From Gordionus sp. m RMFG-2023 (taxonomy: Eukaryota; Nematomorpha; Gordioida; Chordodea; Parachordodidae), in contig NC_088777.1 of assembly GCF_954871325.1 (NCBI RefSeq), positions 20,375,366-20,439,365 on the forward strand: a stretch of DNA of 64,000 nucleotides, given 5' to 3'. A program made the translations under genes and the position numbers. Below, one piece after another: positions 1-11,860 of the stretch; positions within the stretch are counted from its first letter, which is position 1; the number at the start of each line of letters is the position of its first letter. The notes under the pieces were generated by a model. It was not told where the DNA came from. It saw only the letters and a program-made list of their open reading frames with translations, and made no database searches.

Positions 1-3000
1 TCCTAGTATATTTGTATTTCATTTCTTATCCTTTTTTGATATTGAATACATAATACACCATTGTATTTTTTTTATGGTTTCTTATACAATGCATTATTAG
101 GAACGATTTTGAACCCAAAATATATTAGCAAATGGCATCGCTATCTCCCTTCCTATTTGAATTTATAATAGAAAAAGGGTTTTTTGCCATTGTGAAATTT
201 TTGATAGGGTTAAGGTAGTTGATATTATTCTTTGATCGCAATCACAGTGGCCAAATAACCCCGACTAACCAATTATATGCTAGATTTTTAAATTATTACT
301 ACTTTCGAAACTTTTTCATTCCTCTAAATAATTTAAATCGATATATTTTTGGATAATTAATATGAAATATGCGGTTTGGAATAATAAAAAAACTAAATTT
401 TTATTCTTTATTTTTAAAAATTCTAAACGCATAATTTTATGAATTATATTAATCTATTAAAAAATGGAATAAATAATTTCGTTAGGAGTTAGGAATAAAC
501 GTTCTTCAAACATTAAAAGAAATAATTATTTTTTAAACATCACATTCGTTTCGGGATAAGTTCTAAATCGCGAGAACTAAAATCGCTCAAAACTGGAAAT
601 ATTTTTTATATTTTCTCGTAAATCTCGAAAAAATATTGACAGAAATAAAATTCTCGCATTTTAGTGATATAAAAAAACTTAATTGAAATGCTTCCCTGGC
701 ATCTCTATCAATATTGTTTTACAAATTTTCGAGGATAAATAAGTAATATTCTTACTTTTTAGAAATTTTCAAAAATGGAACCTTTATTTTATTTAAGATT
801 ACATTCGTAATCACCCAAAATGTCCATTTTAGGAATCAGTGCAAGTGTTGTTAAAAGATTACAACGAACATTTTTTTTAAAGAGATTAAAAATGAAAGTC
901 AAATGTTTGTCCTGTCTTGAATTTTAGGTCCCCACCGAGAACCCGGAGAATAATTTTTTTAAGAATAGTTAAGCAGCGATTATATTTATTTTAATGGGCT
1001 TATAAAATATTGTGGAGGCGGTCGCCATATTACTTATCCTATTTCTATTAATATCATTCTCATTTCTTCCATTTAAAAATCATGGTATTAATTATAAAAA
1101 TGTATGAGTAAATGATTCTTATTTTGCAAAAGATTTTAGGCACATTATTTTTTTTTGTTACCCATTTTTCCATTCTTTTTTTTTTGAAGAATTCGATTCA
1201 AGGACGGAATGAGAATCGTCCCATGCTCACGTTAACATTTTAAATCCTTACACAAGCCCATAATGGCTATAAATAGCAACGTTGCTGAAAGAGTCCACAT
1301 CAGACTACATTTTCTACCCAACTATTTAGTTTTGTTAAATTGACATCTCAACAGGTTTATTTCCAAAACGAATGAAAAGATTCATAATCTAGAAAAAAGC
1401 ATTGTTGTAATATGAAATATGATGAATCGAATAAAATTGGAAATCTTTTATTTATAAGATAAATCTATTTATGATCAAGAAGATGATGTATAACGTTTAT
1501 TTTTAATATATTGTTGGCGCCTTTGATCCTTTTTGCTGGTGTTAAAATAACTTTTTTTTGTTTATTATAAAATACAATGTTTGGTTCGGTAATAATATTT
1601 TATTAAATCGATTTTATACCAAAATATCTTGTGAATAAATCACAAAGCTCTCAATTTATTTCTCTTGGTTTTTCCCTTATTTTGATTTTCCTTAGTAGTT
1701 GCCTTTTCAATTTCTTTATCGAATTGGGAATATAATATTTAGTTTCGATTTTTTAAAATATTTCTAATCTGTCTCAATGATCAGATTTACACCTAGTCGG
1801 AAAATTTATATTTAAAATATCAGTTAGGGTTTCGTAAATAAATGTCTGATTTCTTGTAAAATTTCAATAATTTTAAGTATCAAGAAGAGCTTCAAATCAT
1901 AATCCTCGATGATATTGTGATTTCAACAATTAATTTATATTGGTTGTGGATAGCAAAATTCGTACAAAATATTTTCCGCCCGGAGTGTATAAATTTTAGG
2001 CAGAGACTCGGAAATCTCTGATATTTGATAAAATTTTAATAAGCTAGCTATGGCATCAAAATTTATATATATATTTTTTTGAATTTCAAGCTTGACTAAT
2101 ACTAATTGAAAATAAATTATTAGATTTAAATAAGACAGATATTAAAAGTGTTATGGACGGAAATTTGTGCAAAAGTATTTAACGGGCCGGGGCAGAGTTT
2201 TACTTATTAATAGGCTAGTCCTGACCGAGCAACATATGTAAAATGTCTATCCTGAGAATTACAGACAATTTCGCGTTATATAAAAAATCTATGAATTGAA
2301 AACTAATATAATAAATAGAAATCTAAGCAATACTAAATTGTCGGAAATTCAGAAGATAGGTAAATTTGCTAAAACCATAGGACCTTAACTTTGGAGAGCA
2401 TTTGGGTGTCAGGTCTCCGCAAATTTTTTGATCTCCTAGCGAAATATTGCAATTCACATTTACATAAATTAACCTCAATATTTACATAATTTATTATTAA
2501 TATTACTTATTAGTCATTTACCAATTGCTAATATTTTGCTGAATATCTATTATATATTACCTAATTCATATTGTAATCTATTTTATATAAAAATTACCAA
2601 AAATGATAGAAATATGCAATTTCTGTTCGAAATACTTTAAAAAGGTGGACAAAAAAAGAAAGTACCCACCCCCTCATTCCAAAAAAATATATAGGTACGC
2701 TAAATCTCTATAAAACATAAAATGAATGATGATAAATTGATAGCCATTTAGTGCATAAGATTCCTTATGATATTTTATTTTCACAATTTTTAAAAATTAA
2801 AATAATCTATAATCTATGAACCTAAATATATTTTCAAAAATTCCCCATCGCAAATCCATTAATCACTGGGAATATTTTTAAGAAATTTTTAAAAATCAAA
2901 ATCGTTGAGAATCTTGAAAATAAAAGAAAATTTTTAATTAATTTTTATGGCTTATTTTATTGTTTGTTTAAAATAAAATTTTTAAAACTGAAATTGCTTA

Positions 3001-3170
3001 AGTAAGCATGAACCAAAAGTATATAATGGGGGGGGGGGTGTTAATTTCTCAAAAACTGTAATTTTATTTCCTGACAAGATAATTCTCTAAATGAACGGCG
3101 TGCTTACATTTATCGTTGCTATTAACCCCTTTAGATTTTAAAGAAATAGTAAGATTTTTTGTTATAATAA
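1..3170. other. gene-free AT-rich flank
   Basis: No coding exon or recognisable transposase is visible on either strand. The stretch is AT-rich with homopolymer runs, one G-run near 3028-3039, and one promoter-like site listed separately. Exons of a gene lying upstream or the missing first exon of the Eph-like gene cannot be excluded. Confidence 0.5.
1266..1304 (+). promoter_or_regulatory. putative TATA/initiator core promoter
   Basis: CTATAAATAG starting at 1267 is a near-ideal metazoan TATA box. About 34 bases after its first T lies TCAGAC (1300-1305), which fits an initiator. A short GC-richer stretch follows and ends in CAACAG/GTTTAT near 1350-1360, which could be a splice donor after a roughly 50-nt untranslated exon. 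It could serve the Eph-like gene, whose first exon is missing, but it is about 19 kb away and nothing in the sequence ties the two together. In AT-rich DNA chance TATA boxes are common; the spacing to the initiator is the only extra support. Confidence 0.3.
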
Positions 3171-3177
3171 AACGATA

Positions 3178-4735
3178 GGGGGTAAACTAAGTAAGATTTT
3201 AATTTAATACATATTGAAATTAAATTAAATATCGACAAGCAATTAATTAAGATCAAACGTCATGTTTAAATAATAAAAAGAAATTATGTTTGTAAATATA
3301 TAATTTTTAATGAAAAATGAAATTTTTTTTTCATCTTCTTTGAGAATGCTCAAGTAGATTTTTGATTAAATTTAATCTAAAATTTTAATTTTTTTTTGTA
3401 AATAGTCTTTCTAATATTCGAAATTTTTTTAGAATTTCATAAATGTAATCTATTTTGTATCCATTTATTTCGATAAAAATATGACAATACTGCTATAAAC
3501 TTTTATATAAAATAATAAATAAATAAAATTTATCAAATCATTCCATTTGCTCCTCGACGATGATGGCACCTTTTTAGAACATAAAAGAGTTAACATTAAA
3601 ATTATTAATACAAATCAATTATGAGGATTACTTAATTAATCAGTTGTCCTCGATAACCCAACTCCTAGTTGCATGTGATTGTAAAAGTTAGTAAAATCTT
3701 CAGGAATAAATCCATATAGGAGCTGAATAATATTCCGAGCAATTTCATTTCTTGGATTAGGGCGGGGATTGATTGCTCGATATTTATTTTTCAAGATTCC
3801 AAAAAAAATTTTCGATAGGATTTGGCTGAAGCTGAGGTGAATATGGTGGTGGATATTCAATGTCACCTTTATAAGCATCGATAAGATAGCTTCTATGGAT
3901 AAATGCATTATCCATTACAATGATTGTATCCTGTGGTAAGATACTAATAAGCTATGCTCTCATAGGATTATGAAATAATAGTCCATTATAAGCTCCTTGA
4001 TTATTTTATAATGGATTACCCCTCCAATTCCAATTGTACATAGTATGCTTATATAGATTGGCACTACATTCAAGCTTATTCCAGTTTCATCTAAGAAAAT
4101 AAGTTTCTCTTGGGATATTTAAGATCTTTACACAATAGATTTGACGAATATTAATTGCCCCTGGAGTATTTCTTCTATCAGGCACCTTGTCAGCTCTTTT
4201 TTAGACCAACATATATTTTTGATATATTTACAATGGTTGTTTTTGAACTACCAGCAGAGGGCAAATTTTCTATTATCTCCTGGATAGTAAGAGTGTTATT
4301 TTCCATTCTAATGATGTATCTTTCAATTTACTTCATCTTTTTTGAATATTGTATTCTTTTAGAGGATCTCCATATTTCTGGGAATATGTTGCATCTAAAT
4401 TTATGAACCAATGCCTTAGACATTTCAACATATTTTGCAATGCCTTTGATTTTCATTTGTTGTTTTTCAGGGATTGATAACATTTTAGTAATTATATCTA
4501 TTTTTTCTTTGTTCCAATATTTGTGTATTCTTTTTAATCTTTGAATTCTCGACGAATATGATTTAAATTGGATTGGATAATAAAAATTCTATATTAAACA
4601 TTTTTTTTATCACTCTAAATTTCCAGCATAATTTCTTTTTATATTTAAACAATTTAATCTTAATTAATTGCCTGTCCATAATATCTAATTTCAATATGTA
4701 TTAAATAAAAATAAAATTTTACTTTGTTTGCCCTC
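3178..4735 (-). mobile_element. Tc1/mariner-type element with long terminal inverted repeats
   Basis: The two ends are inverted copies over about 75 bases: GGGGTAAACTAAGTAAGATT near 3179 and, on the minus strand from about 4734, GAGGGCAAACAAAGTAAAAT. Both continue into a shared TTAATACATATTGAAATTA block and both inner ends share GCAATTAATTAAGAT. Between them lies a degenerate minus-strand transposase with DDE motifs. The exact outer ends and the TA duplication are not certain, because similarity may extend a few bases further into ATAATAAAA/ACAATAAAA. Confidence 0.75.
3636..4560 (-). pseudogene. degenerate Tc1/mariner (IS630-like) transposase
   Basis: Read on the minus strand, the N-terminal part near 4560-4380 looks like a helix-turn-helix region (ITKMLSIPEKQQMKIKGIAK). 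Near 3925-3865 is the second catalytic aspartate motif IIVMDNAFIH, followed by PPYSPQL and NPIENFF near 3850-3810, which match the PPYSPDLNPIE signature carrying the third acidic residue; spacing D to E is about 32 residues. The reading frame shifts just after NPIENFF and continues as FGILKNKYRAINPRPNPRNEIA. Stops lie between the N-terminal and catalytic parts, so the gene is dead. No host function is suggested. Confidence 0.75.
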
Positions 4736-4739
4736 TTTT

Positions 4740-6364
4740 ATTGTATATTTAATAATGATATTTTAACTGTATATAACTTTTCCCAGAATACCAGTTTCGA
4801 TGCTCTGTCGATTTTGTATTCTTCCAGAGTTTGGTACCAGAACCCCTCTTTAAACAGTTTTAGGAACCGTAACTAAAATCCCCTTTTGAGATTTAGGAAC
4901 GGGAAAGGGTTCTAACAAAAGTTCAACTAATTTATGTATATTATTCAAAATGTTGTTTGATTCAATTTAGATGACTGTTCAGATAAAAAAATTAATTGTT
5001 TACCCTGGAAACCTTTGATCTTTTTTATTAATGATTTTTTAAAAAAATTGTGGTTCAAATGCGCCATCTCGCCCAAATTGATACAAAGGATTAATAAAGG
5101 TGACTAGTAAGATTACCCAATAAATTAATAAAATAATTTTGGGTTTGTTTTTAGTATGATTTTTATTTAGTAAATTATGGTGAATTCGGCTAGTAATATC
5201 AGTAAAGATTAATAAGATTACTAATATGATATCAAAGCACCTATGCTTTTTCCTTTAAATTTTGATATTTTAAACAAAATCCTATATTATATAAGAATTT
5301 TTTTTAAAAAATCATTCCAAGGGCAGTACCTATTTAAATTTGTAATAGTTAGTGGCATTGATCGTGGAGAATAATTAGTAATTTTAAAATAAAATACTTC
5401 GAAATTTAATTATGAAATTATACAGAATGAATAAAACCAAAAACGATGTGTTCCAAAGCAAATTCAAGCCTAAATAAACATTTTACTTACTCGGAAAACG
5501 GGAAAGGAAAAAAATGTTCCTGTTGCAAGTCCCTGGTTTAAAGCCATTATAAAAGAAAATTTCTAAACGAAATTAATTAAAATTAAATTATGCAAATTTA
5601 TTTTGTTTTTTAAGCTAAAATAAGTTTTTATTTCCTTTTTTGCTCTTATAACCAAAATAGTAATTTGTTTTTAATGTTTAGTAATGGTGGTATTTATTTT
5701 ATTTTCTATCAATGTTTGGAAAATAATAATAATAAAACTCTGAAATAGAATAATTAATTATTGATTAAAATTACTTTTTATCTTTTAAAGTTATATTATA
5801 ACATTAAATTAGTTTTTCTTTATTTAGTATAAAGATATAAATGAATACGTATCATACAATTAGGAACATTAATTAAGGAAATTTCAGATTTCTAAAGATT
5901 TTAATATTTAAAAAATGCAGGTCTCATGTGAACTCCTTGTTCGATTTGATCCTAAAGATGATTTTTTTGGAAATAACCGGGCTTATGAATAATTGATTAA
6001 AACAGTTTATTCAATTGTTAATAATTATAACACCTTTAATACATTTTAAATAAATACTAAAATTATTTTTAAAATCATGAAATTGATACAGAATTTTTAA
6101 ATAAGAATCGATTTTCACCGTAATCAACTTAAAAAATATCATGCCTTATTATTTCTATTTTTTATTAACATAAAGATGATTTTATAATAATGAAAAAAAT
6201 AGATTATTATGTATGCTACCTATAAATATAATAAAAAACACGTTTATATTTTTTACATCAGGAAACTCTTCAGACAATTCTTCCTTTTAAAAAATAATAC
6301 TTCAAAATTGAAATGTTTTACATATATGTATTGAATAAAATAAATTGTTGTTTGATCCAATTAG
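4740..6364. other. gene-free stretch
   Basis: Nothing coding seen. Around 4780-4930 there are scattered GGAACC/GGTTCC-type words (accagaacccc, aggaaccgt, ttaggaacggg) that recur near 35170-35220 and 47630-47725, which suggests remains of one dispersed repeat family with unresolved ends. Confidence 0.35.
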
Positions 6365-6570
6365 TAGTGTTGATAAACGGTTCAATTTGAGTCAATTTTT
6401 AAAAATGGCTAACTCAATATTTTACCCGGAAAAATATTACGCAGGCCAAAGATTTCGCTCACAGATGGCACAAAGGTTTGAACACCTATCAGCGAAATCT
6501 CGATATCTAGGAAATTATCGAGTTAGCCGTTTTAAGAATCAGTTCAAATTGAGCCATTTAAAATAATAAC
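6365..6570. mobile_element. MITE of the TAGTGTTGTTAAA family (old copy)
   Basis: Starts TAGTGTTGATAAACGG and ends in an inverted, more diverged counterpart (GAGCCATTTAAAATAATAAC). The interior (ATATTACGCAGGCC, CTCACAGATGGCACAAAGGT, GCGAAATCTCGA, GAGTTAGCCGTTTTA) is clearly homologous to the younger copy at 61573-61795. An open frame spans the element, but it is only a by-product of the palindromic structure. No clean target duplication is visible. Confidence 0.7.
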
Positions 6571-8379
6571 CAAACCAATAATAAAATTTATTAATTCATG
6601 CAAAAATTTCATGTCAATTCTATGTTTTTAAAACAATTTAGATAAAATAATAAAAAAAATATGTAAAAAGAAGAAGTATTTATGTTAAATAAATATAACA
6701 CACCTGGATTTTTTTTCATTTTTCAGGTAAAACATTTTACCTCCACCCCCATACCTATTATATTTTATTATTTTTTTATACGAAAAAATATCCAAAATAT
6801 AATAAATTATATTTTTATTAATATATTTAAAAAGATATACAATAATAATTATATTTATAATATAATTAAAAACCATAAAAGATTATAAATTTATTGTAGC
6901 AATAATTTAAATAATTTAATATAATATGTATAAATTATTTAACATTTTTTAGTCCATGTTAAAATTGTTAAACAGGTGAAAATGGTATTACATTAAAGTT
7001 TATATAAATTTTAAAAAAAATCAAACTTTATCTCAATATCATAATCAGTTTTTTGATTTATATGTCTACTTTCAAATATCAATATTAACTTTATAGGTTT
7101 GGGAAAAATGTAAATCACTATTTTATATACATTCTTAGGCCACTCCAGATATATTCAGAACTTGTGGGGGGTGGTCTTTTTTTTTAAAGAATTTATTTGA
7201 AAAACGTTATTCGAACAATCTTTAAATTTACTTCAAAAACGAATCCAAAATTAGCAAATCTAATTCGAGATGGGCTCACCATACGTTTTAGGGAGAATCC
7301 CTCTCCCCCATACCAACTATATGATTGATAAGGATACTTTAGAATGTAGTTATTATTACATTTAATCAGGACATTAGCTATTTAAATGCCAGATCAAAAA
7401 TTATGATAAAGGTTGATGAGTTCATATAAAGATCATTCTATTGTGTTATAAAATAGAAGAACATTTTTTGACCAAAACAAACACTAATCTAATTTTATTA
7501 ATTTTATTTATTAATTAATTTCACTACTATATTAATTTTTGACTATGTTCACAAAAATTACCTCATTTCATTTAAAACCAGGGATTCAAACCGAACCCCG
7601 AGAAGAAAACCCGGGGTTTTGAAAAAAAATTCTGAACCCCTTTTATAAAATTTCCAAAACCCCAAACCGAGCCTGGGAATTTTTTTGAACCCGGGTTCAA
7701 TGAATATTGTTTTAAATAATATATTAAGATATTTGTAAAATTGTAAATACAGATATTAATAATTTAATGAGATTTAATATTTTCAATTTATTTAAATATA
7801 AACGGCATAAATTCTTAAATACTACAGATATTACTTAATGATGAATTTATTTGTGCGAAAAGGCATTATTTTAATTTATAGAGTAGGATTAAACCCATAT
7901 CCATGCATTATTGGCGTTGAAGAATCTTTTTCTCATTTTGAAATTCATTCTTTCATTGCATAGATCGAGGATGAGCGAACAACTTTTGGAAGATATTATG
8001 CAAATAAAATATTTAAAATTGATACATGACTATGCTTTGTATTTTTAACTATGTGGGGGGTTATTTTTAATAATTTGTTAAATTTTTTAGGGCATTTGGG
8101 GGTGAGGAGGTGGAATCGTGATTTAATATACACAGAACCGTATTTAACTAAAAATTGTTCTTAGTAGGGTGGGGTCAAATTTATTTTTTCAGATTACATA
8201 AATATCGATCAGATCAGATTCGATCTGAAATTGCATGTTTTTATCATATTTATAGCCAATAAGCATATTATAATATGAATTAAATCATAAAAAAATGTAA
8301 ATAATTAATGACTATTAGGTATATACTACTCTAGTTTTTGTTTTGGCACGTCGCCAATATTTGTTTATTTTTGTTTTTT
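6571..8379. other. gene-free stretch with low-complexity and an element end
   Basis: Mostly AT-rich sequence. At 7584-7705 a GC-richer block begins CAGGGATTCAAACCGAACCC and repeats AACCCGGG/ACCCC words, which resembles the subterminal region of a hAT-type element; a matching second end was not found. No coding exon seen. Confidence 0.35.
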
Positions 8380-8384
8380 TCCCA

Positions 8385-8640
8385 AAAAACTTTTTATTCT
8401 TAAATTCGGCTACAAAAGTGATTGAAGCACTAACCTCTACTAACTAAGCACTAAAGAATGATATAAGTTTCATCGTTAGTGCTTTCAATCAACTTTTAAG
8501 CGTGAAGTTGGCACAAATTTTTATTTTTGCTTATAACTTTTTTTCCTTAAATTCGGTTACTATACGGATTGAAGCACTAAAAAATGACATATGATTCATC
8601 GTTAGTGCTTCCAAATGTTCGGCCAACTTCACGGAGCTTA
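8385..8640. repeat. imperfect tandem duplication with inner inverted repeats
   Basis: Two units of about 130-145 bases follow each other. Both contain CTTAAATTCGGYTAC, then GATTGAAGCACTAA, then TTCATCGTTAGTGCTT, then a copy of CAACTT..GTGAAGTTGGC or its relative. Within each unit GAAGCACTAA and TTAGTGCTTT(C) are inverted, so each unit can form a hairpin. The block directly abuts the hAT element at 8654. Its nature is unknown; it may be a decayed palindromic MITE. Confidence 0.55.
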
Positions 8641-8653
8641 ATTTAGGTAATAT

Positions 8654-10019
8654 CAGAGACCTGAAGGCCCGGGCCGGGCCGTATTTTAAATTTTTTAAAT
8701 ATAACCGGGCCGGGCCTAAAAAATTTTTTTTTAAATATATCCGGGCCGGGCCTAAAAATTTTTTTTTAAAAATATCCGGGCCGGGCCTTAATATTTTTTA
8801 TAAAAATTTTTACATTATGAGTTAATGGTTATAAGATTATATTATATTATAGTTATGATTAATATAATATTGGGTAATGGTTAACACACCTAACACCCAC
8901 AGATCGATCTAATTATTAATTTCCTGCAAATTTATTCAAAGTATTAATATATTTTTTTATAATTCATATCTAAATTTTTACAACATATTTTACCAAAACA
9001 ATCAAATAAAGGAATATCTTAAATAAGCCCCAATATTCAAGGATTAATAATATATTTTTTATAATTCATATCTAAATTTTTAGAATATTTACCAAAACAA
9101 TCAAATAAAGGAATATCATGGCACAAAATACTAATGATATAATTAATAAAATTAAAAATAATATTTATTCTTTTAGAAATACAGATAATAATTTAAAATC
9201 TGAAATATGGGCTAAATTTAACATCATCATAGATGAAAATAAAAAAAACATTGGCTACGTACAATGTAAGAATTGTTCAAGTATATTATCTTATAATTAT
9301 AAACATGGTACATCACATCTAAAAAGACATAAATGTGATGGTAAATCCATGAAAATTAATAATTTTTTTTTACACCTGAAAAACCAACCTATAAATGTAA
9401 TATAAAATATTTAAAAATTATAAAATAAATTATATTAATATTGTAGATTATATTTTCAAAATACTATTTATTATACATGCAATTTTTTAAATAGCGATTT
9501 ATTTTTATTTTATAAATTAAATAGTAAATTAAACACAATATATTATATTCTCAAAATATTTTTCATTTTTATAAATTAAATATTAGTTTTATTTTTTTTA
9601 AATGCAATATAAAATATAGTATATGCTCAAAATATTATTACCATTTTTATGAATATTAGTTTTATTTTTATAAATGCAAAAAATATAGTATATGCTCAAA
9701 ATATCCATTTTTATAAATAACAGTTTTATAATTTTTATAAATTCAATATAATATTCTCAAAATATTAGCTTTTTTCATGTATTTTTTAAATAATAAGCGA
9801 TAATACTGAAAAATATGGTAAAATACCTCATAGGTGAATTTTTGTATATACCAGGTCGAATATAATTTTAAAAAATTCCGAGCCGGGCCTGAAATTTTTA
9901 AATCAAGGCCGGGCCGGGCCGTAAAAAATTTTTTTTTAAATATCCGGGCCGGGCCGGGCCGGGCCTAAAAAATTTAAAACCGGGCCGAGCCGTGCAAATG
10001 GTGCCTCTGCAGGTCTCTG
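8654..10019 (+). mobile_element. hAT element, GGCCCGGG family, with perfect TSD
   Basis: Terminal inverted repeats CAGAGACCTG / CAGGTCTCTG flanked by a perfect 8-bp duplication, GGTAATAT, at 8646-8653 and 10020-10027, as expected for hAT transposons. Subterminal regions are tandem arrays of a roughly 32-bp unit built on CCGGGCCGGGCCT plus A/T runs, about four units on the left and three on the right. Inside lies a short intact frame with a BED zinc finger (9118-9405); the catalytic part of a transposase is absent, so this is a deleted, non-autonomous copy. The perfect TSD and TIRs suggest a young insertion. Confidence 0.93.
9118..9405 (+). CDS. BED zinc-finger remnant of a hAT transposase
   Basis: A 95-residue frame with an ATG at 9118, inside the hAT element at 8654-10019. 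Residues about 29-75 fit a BED finger: SEIWAKF, then VQCKNC (Cys-x2-Cys), then GTSHLKRHKC with the paired histidines. BED fingers bind the ends of hAT elements and sit at the N-terminus of the transposase. The frame ends soon after the finger, and the following 450 bases are AT-rich without RNase H-fold or dimerisation motifs, so only the DNA-binding part is left. Such a fragment could in principle bind the element ends as a repressor, but expression is unknown. A host BED protein is less likely because the frame lies wholly inside the element. Confidence 0.75.
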   Translation: MAQNTNDIINKIKNNIYSFRNTDNNLKSEIWAKFNIIIDENKKNIGYVQCKNCSSILSYNYKHGTSHLKRHKCDGKSMKINNFFLHLKNQPINVI

Positions 10020-10449
10020 GGTAATATTAATGATAATTTATTAATTTATGTAATATATGTTTTTTTATTACAATATGAAAAAATGCGAAATCTACAATAT
10101 TTCGCTGGGGGGGGGGGGGTATAATATTTTTTCGGCTGCTCGCCCTCAAAATACTACTTCCCTTTCCCGATATTCCGACCCTGAATCCACAACAACAAAA
10201 TGATGGTCGTAATTGAAATAAAAGTAGAATTTTTTGTTAAAAATAACAAATTACTATAAACTAAAGAATACGAATCTTCAAAATTAGCATATCTATATTT
10301 ATAATCACCGTAATCAAGAAATGAACGTTTTCGTATAATCTTAATGTTAATTTTTATTTTTCCTATCAACTTTCCTATCCTCTTAAATGTTAATTTTTAT
10401 TTTTTCTATCAACTTTCCTATTCTTAATGTTAAATAAATCGATGGAGAC

Positions 10450-11236
10450 TAGTGAAGGTCAACGGTCCGGTCCTAACGGTCTTAGACTGGGATCGGACCG
10501 GACCGATCTTTTTTAAGGACCGTGGTGGTCCGGATCGGTCTTTTATTATTGTTTAAGTTTGCTTTACTATTCAATTAATATAATTTTTTTGTATATTTTA
10601 TTTTATGATATTTTTCTAGAGGAGTTATTTTAGATTTTGTTAATTTTTATTTTACAATATGAAAACCATAAGTTTGTCAAAGAAACATTTTACTTATAGT
10701 CCGCAGTACCAAATTTAATGTATCGTCAGCAACTAGTAACAAAATAATTGTTTATAATTTTTTAAGCAATAAATTAATTAAAATAAGCAGTAATATTATT
10801 AAAATATTTTGGTTATTATATAGTTCTATTTTTTTTAAGAAACTGTCTGTATAATTTATTGTAAAAATTACTTATCCTTATTCTTAATAAAATAATTAGG
10901 TACCTTAAGCAGACATCTGATAAAACATAAAATATATATTTCTAATGATGAAAATGAAAATATCTCAAAAAACACAATCTACTCTTAATTTTTATATGCC
11001 CTCCACAAGCACAAAATCATTTTCTTCAATACCATTGGATAAATATTATTGTTTATATAATACTCTTATATTTAATAAAATGATAAAACAAATCAAATTA
11101 GGTTAAAAAAAATATGTTTTTTAAACAAATAAAAAGACCGGTGACCGGTCTTTTTATATCGATCTTTTTCTTAAGGATCGTGGGTCCAAGGGTATGGGTC
11201 TAGTCCGGACCAAAGACTGGACCGTGACCTTCACTA
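10450..11236. mobile_element. hAT-type non-autonomous element, GGTCCGG family, perfect TSD
   Basis: TIRs TAGTGAAGGTC / GACCTTCACTA extending into CGGTCCGGTCC / GGACCGTGA, with perfect 8-bp duplication ATGGAGAC at 10442-10449 and 11237-11244. Subterminal repeats of GGACCGGACCGATC type occur at both ends. The interior has no complete frame; near 10946-11030 a short stretch reads QKTQSTLNFYMPSTSTKSF, which may be a leftover of a transposase N-terminus. Confidence 0.9.
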
Positions 11237-11280
11237 ATGGAGACTATATATCTCTAAATTTTAAGAAAATTTTTTGTATA

Positions 11281-11347
11281 TTACGGGACTCGAACCCATG
11301 ATTTAACGTTTTAAAGGCAAACGTTCTTCCCACTCAGCCACCTTCTA
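11281..11347 (-). repeat. tRNA-like sequence (tRNA pseudogene or SINE head)
   Basis: On the minus strand an exact A box (TGGCTGAGTGG) and B box (GGTTCGAGTCC) are spaced as in a tRNA. The middle can form a stem of AACGTTT with AAACGTT, but the loop lacks the usual T33 and the acceptor arms do not pair convincingly. It is best read as a tRNA pseudogene or SINE head that may still bind TFIIIC. It sits 37 bases from the target duplication of the hAT element at 10450-11236. Confidence 0.6.
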
Positions 11348-11860
11348 TATTAAATTTTGTAATATAATCTTTCTTATATATGTTATTATTTTGCTATTAA
11401 CATATTTTTCAATTAATTTATATAATTTAGATCTTATTGTTAAATTAAAAAGAATACTAACCTCCCTCACATCAAATTATGATAAGAATGAATATTATTA
11501 AATTTAAAATATCAAATTAAATTATATTTAGCCAATTGAAAAATAAACATTTATCTTATATTAATTTTAGCGTAAGTAATATTCAATCAAAGTAAATTTT
11601 ATTAATTTTTATAAATTATTTTTATATTACAATTTAGATTTAACAAATAAATTTAAATTATTTACCACCCCAAAATATGGTAATAATTTTTTTTTTACCT
11701 CAACCACAATATGGGAGCTCTGCAAATAGTATAAAATAGCTATTTATCAATATCTTCTCATACCAGAAAATTAACCTCCCTCACTAATCCTAAATACCAT
11801 TTAGATTTAACAAATAAATTTAAATTATATTTAGCCAATACATTTATCTCATATTACCAC

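Noticed and set aside
6345-6566. 73-residue open frame
   Set aside because: It coincides with a MITE whose palindromic arms create the frame; no protein features.
11281-11347. Functional tRNA gene
   Set aside because: A and B boxes are exact, but the anticodon loop lacks T33 and the acceptor strands do not pair, so it is called tRNA-like only.
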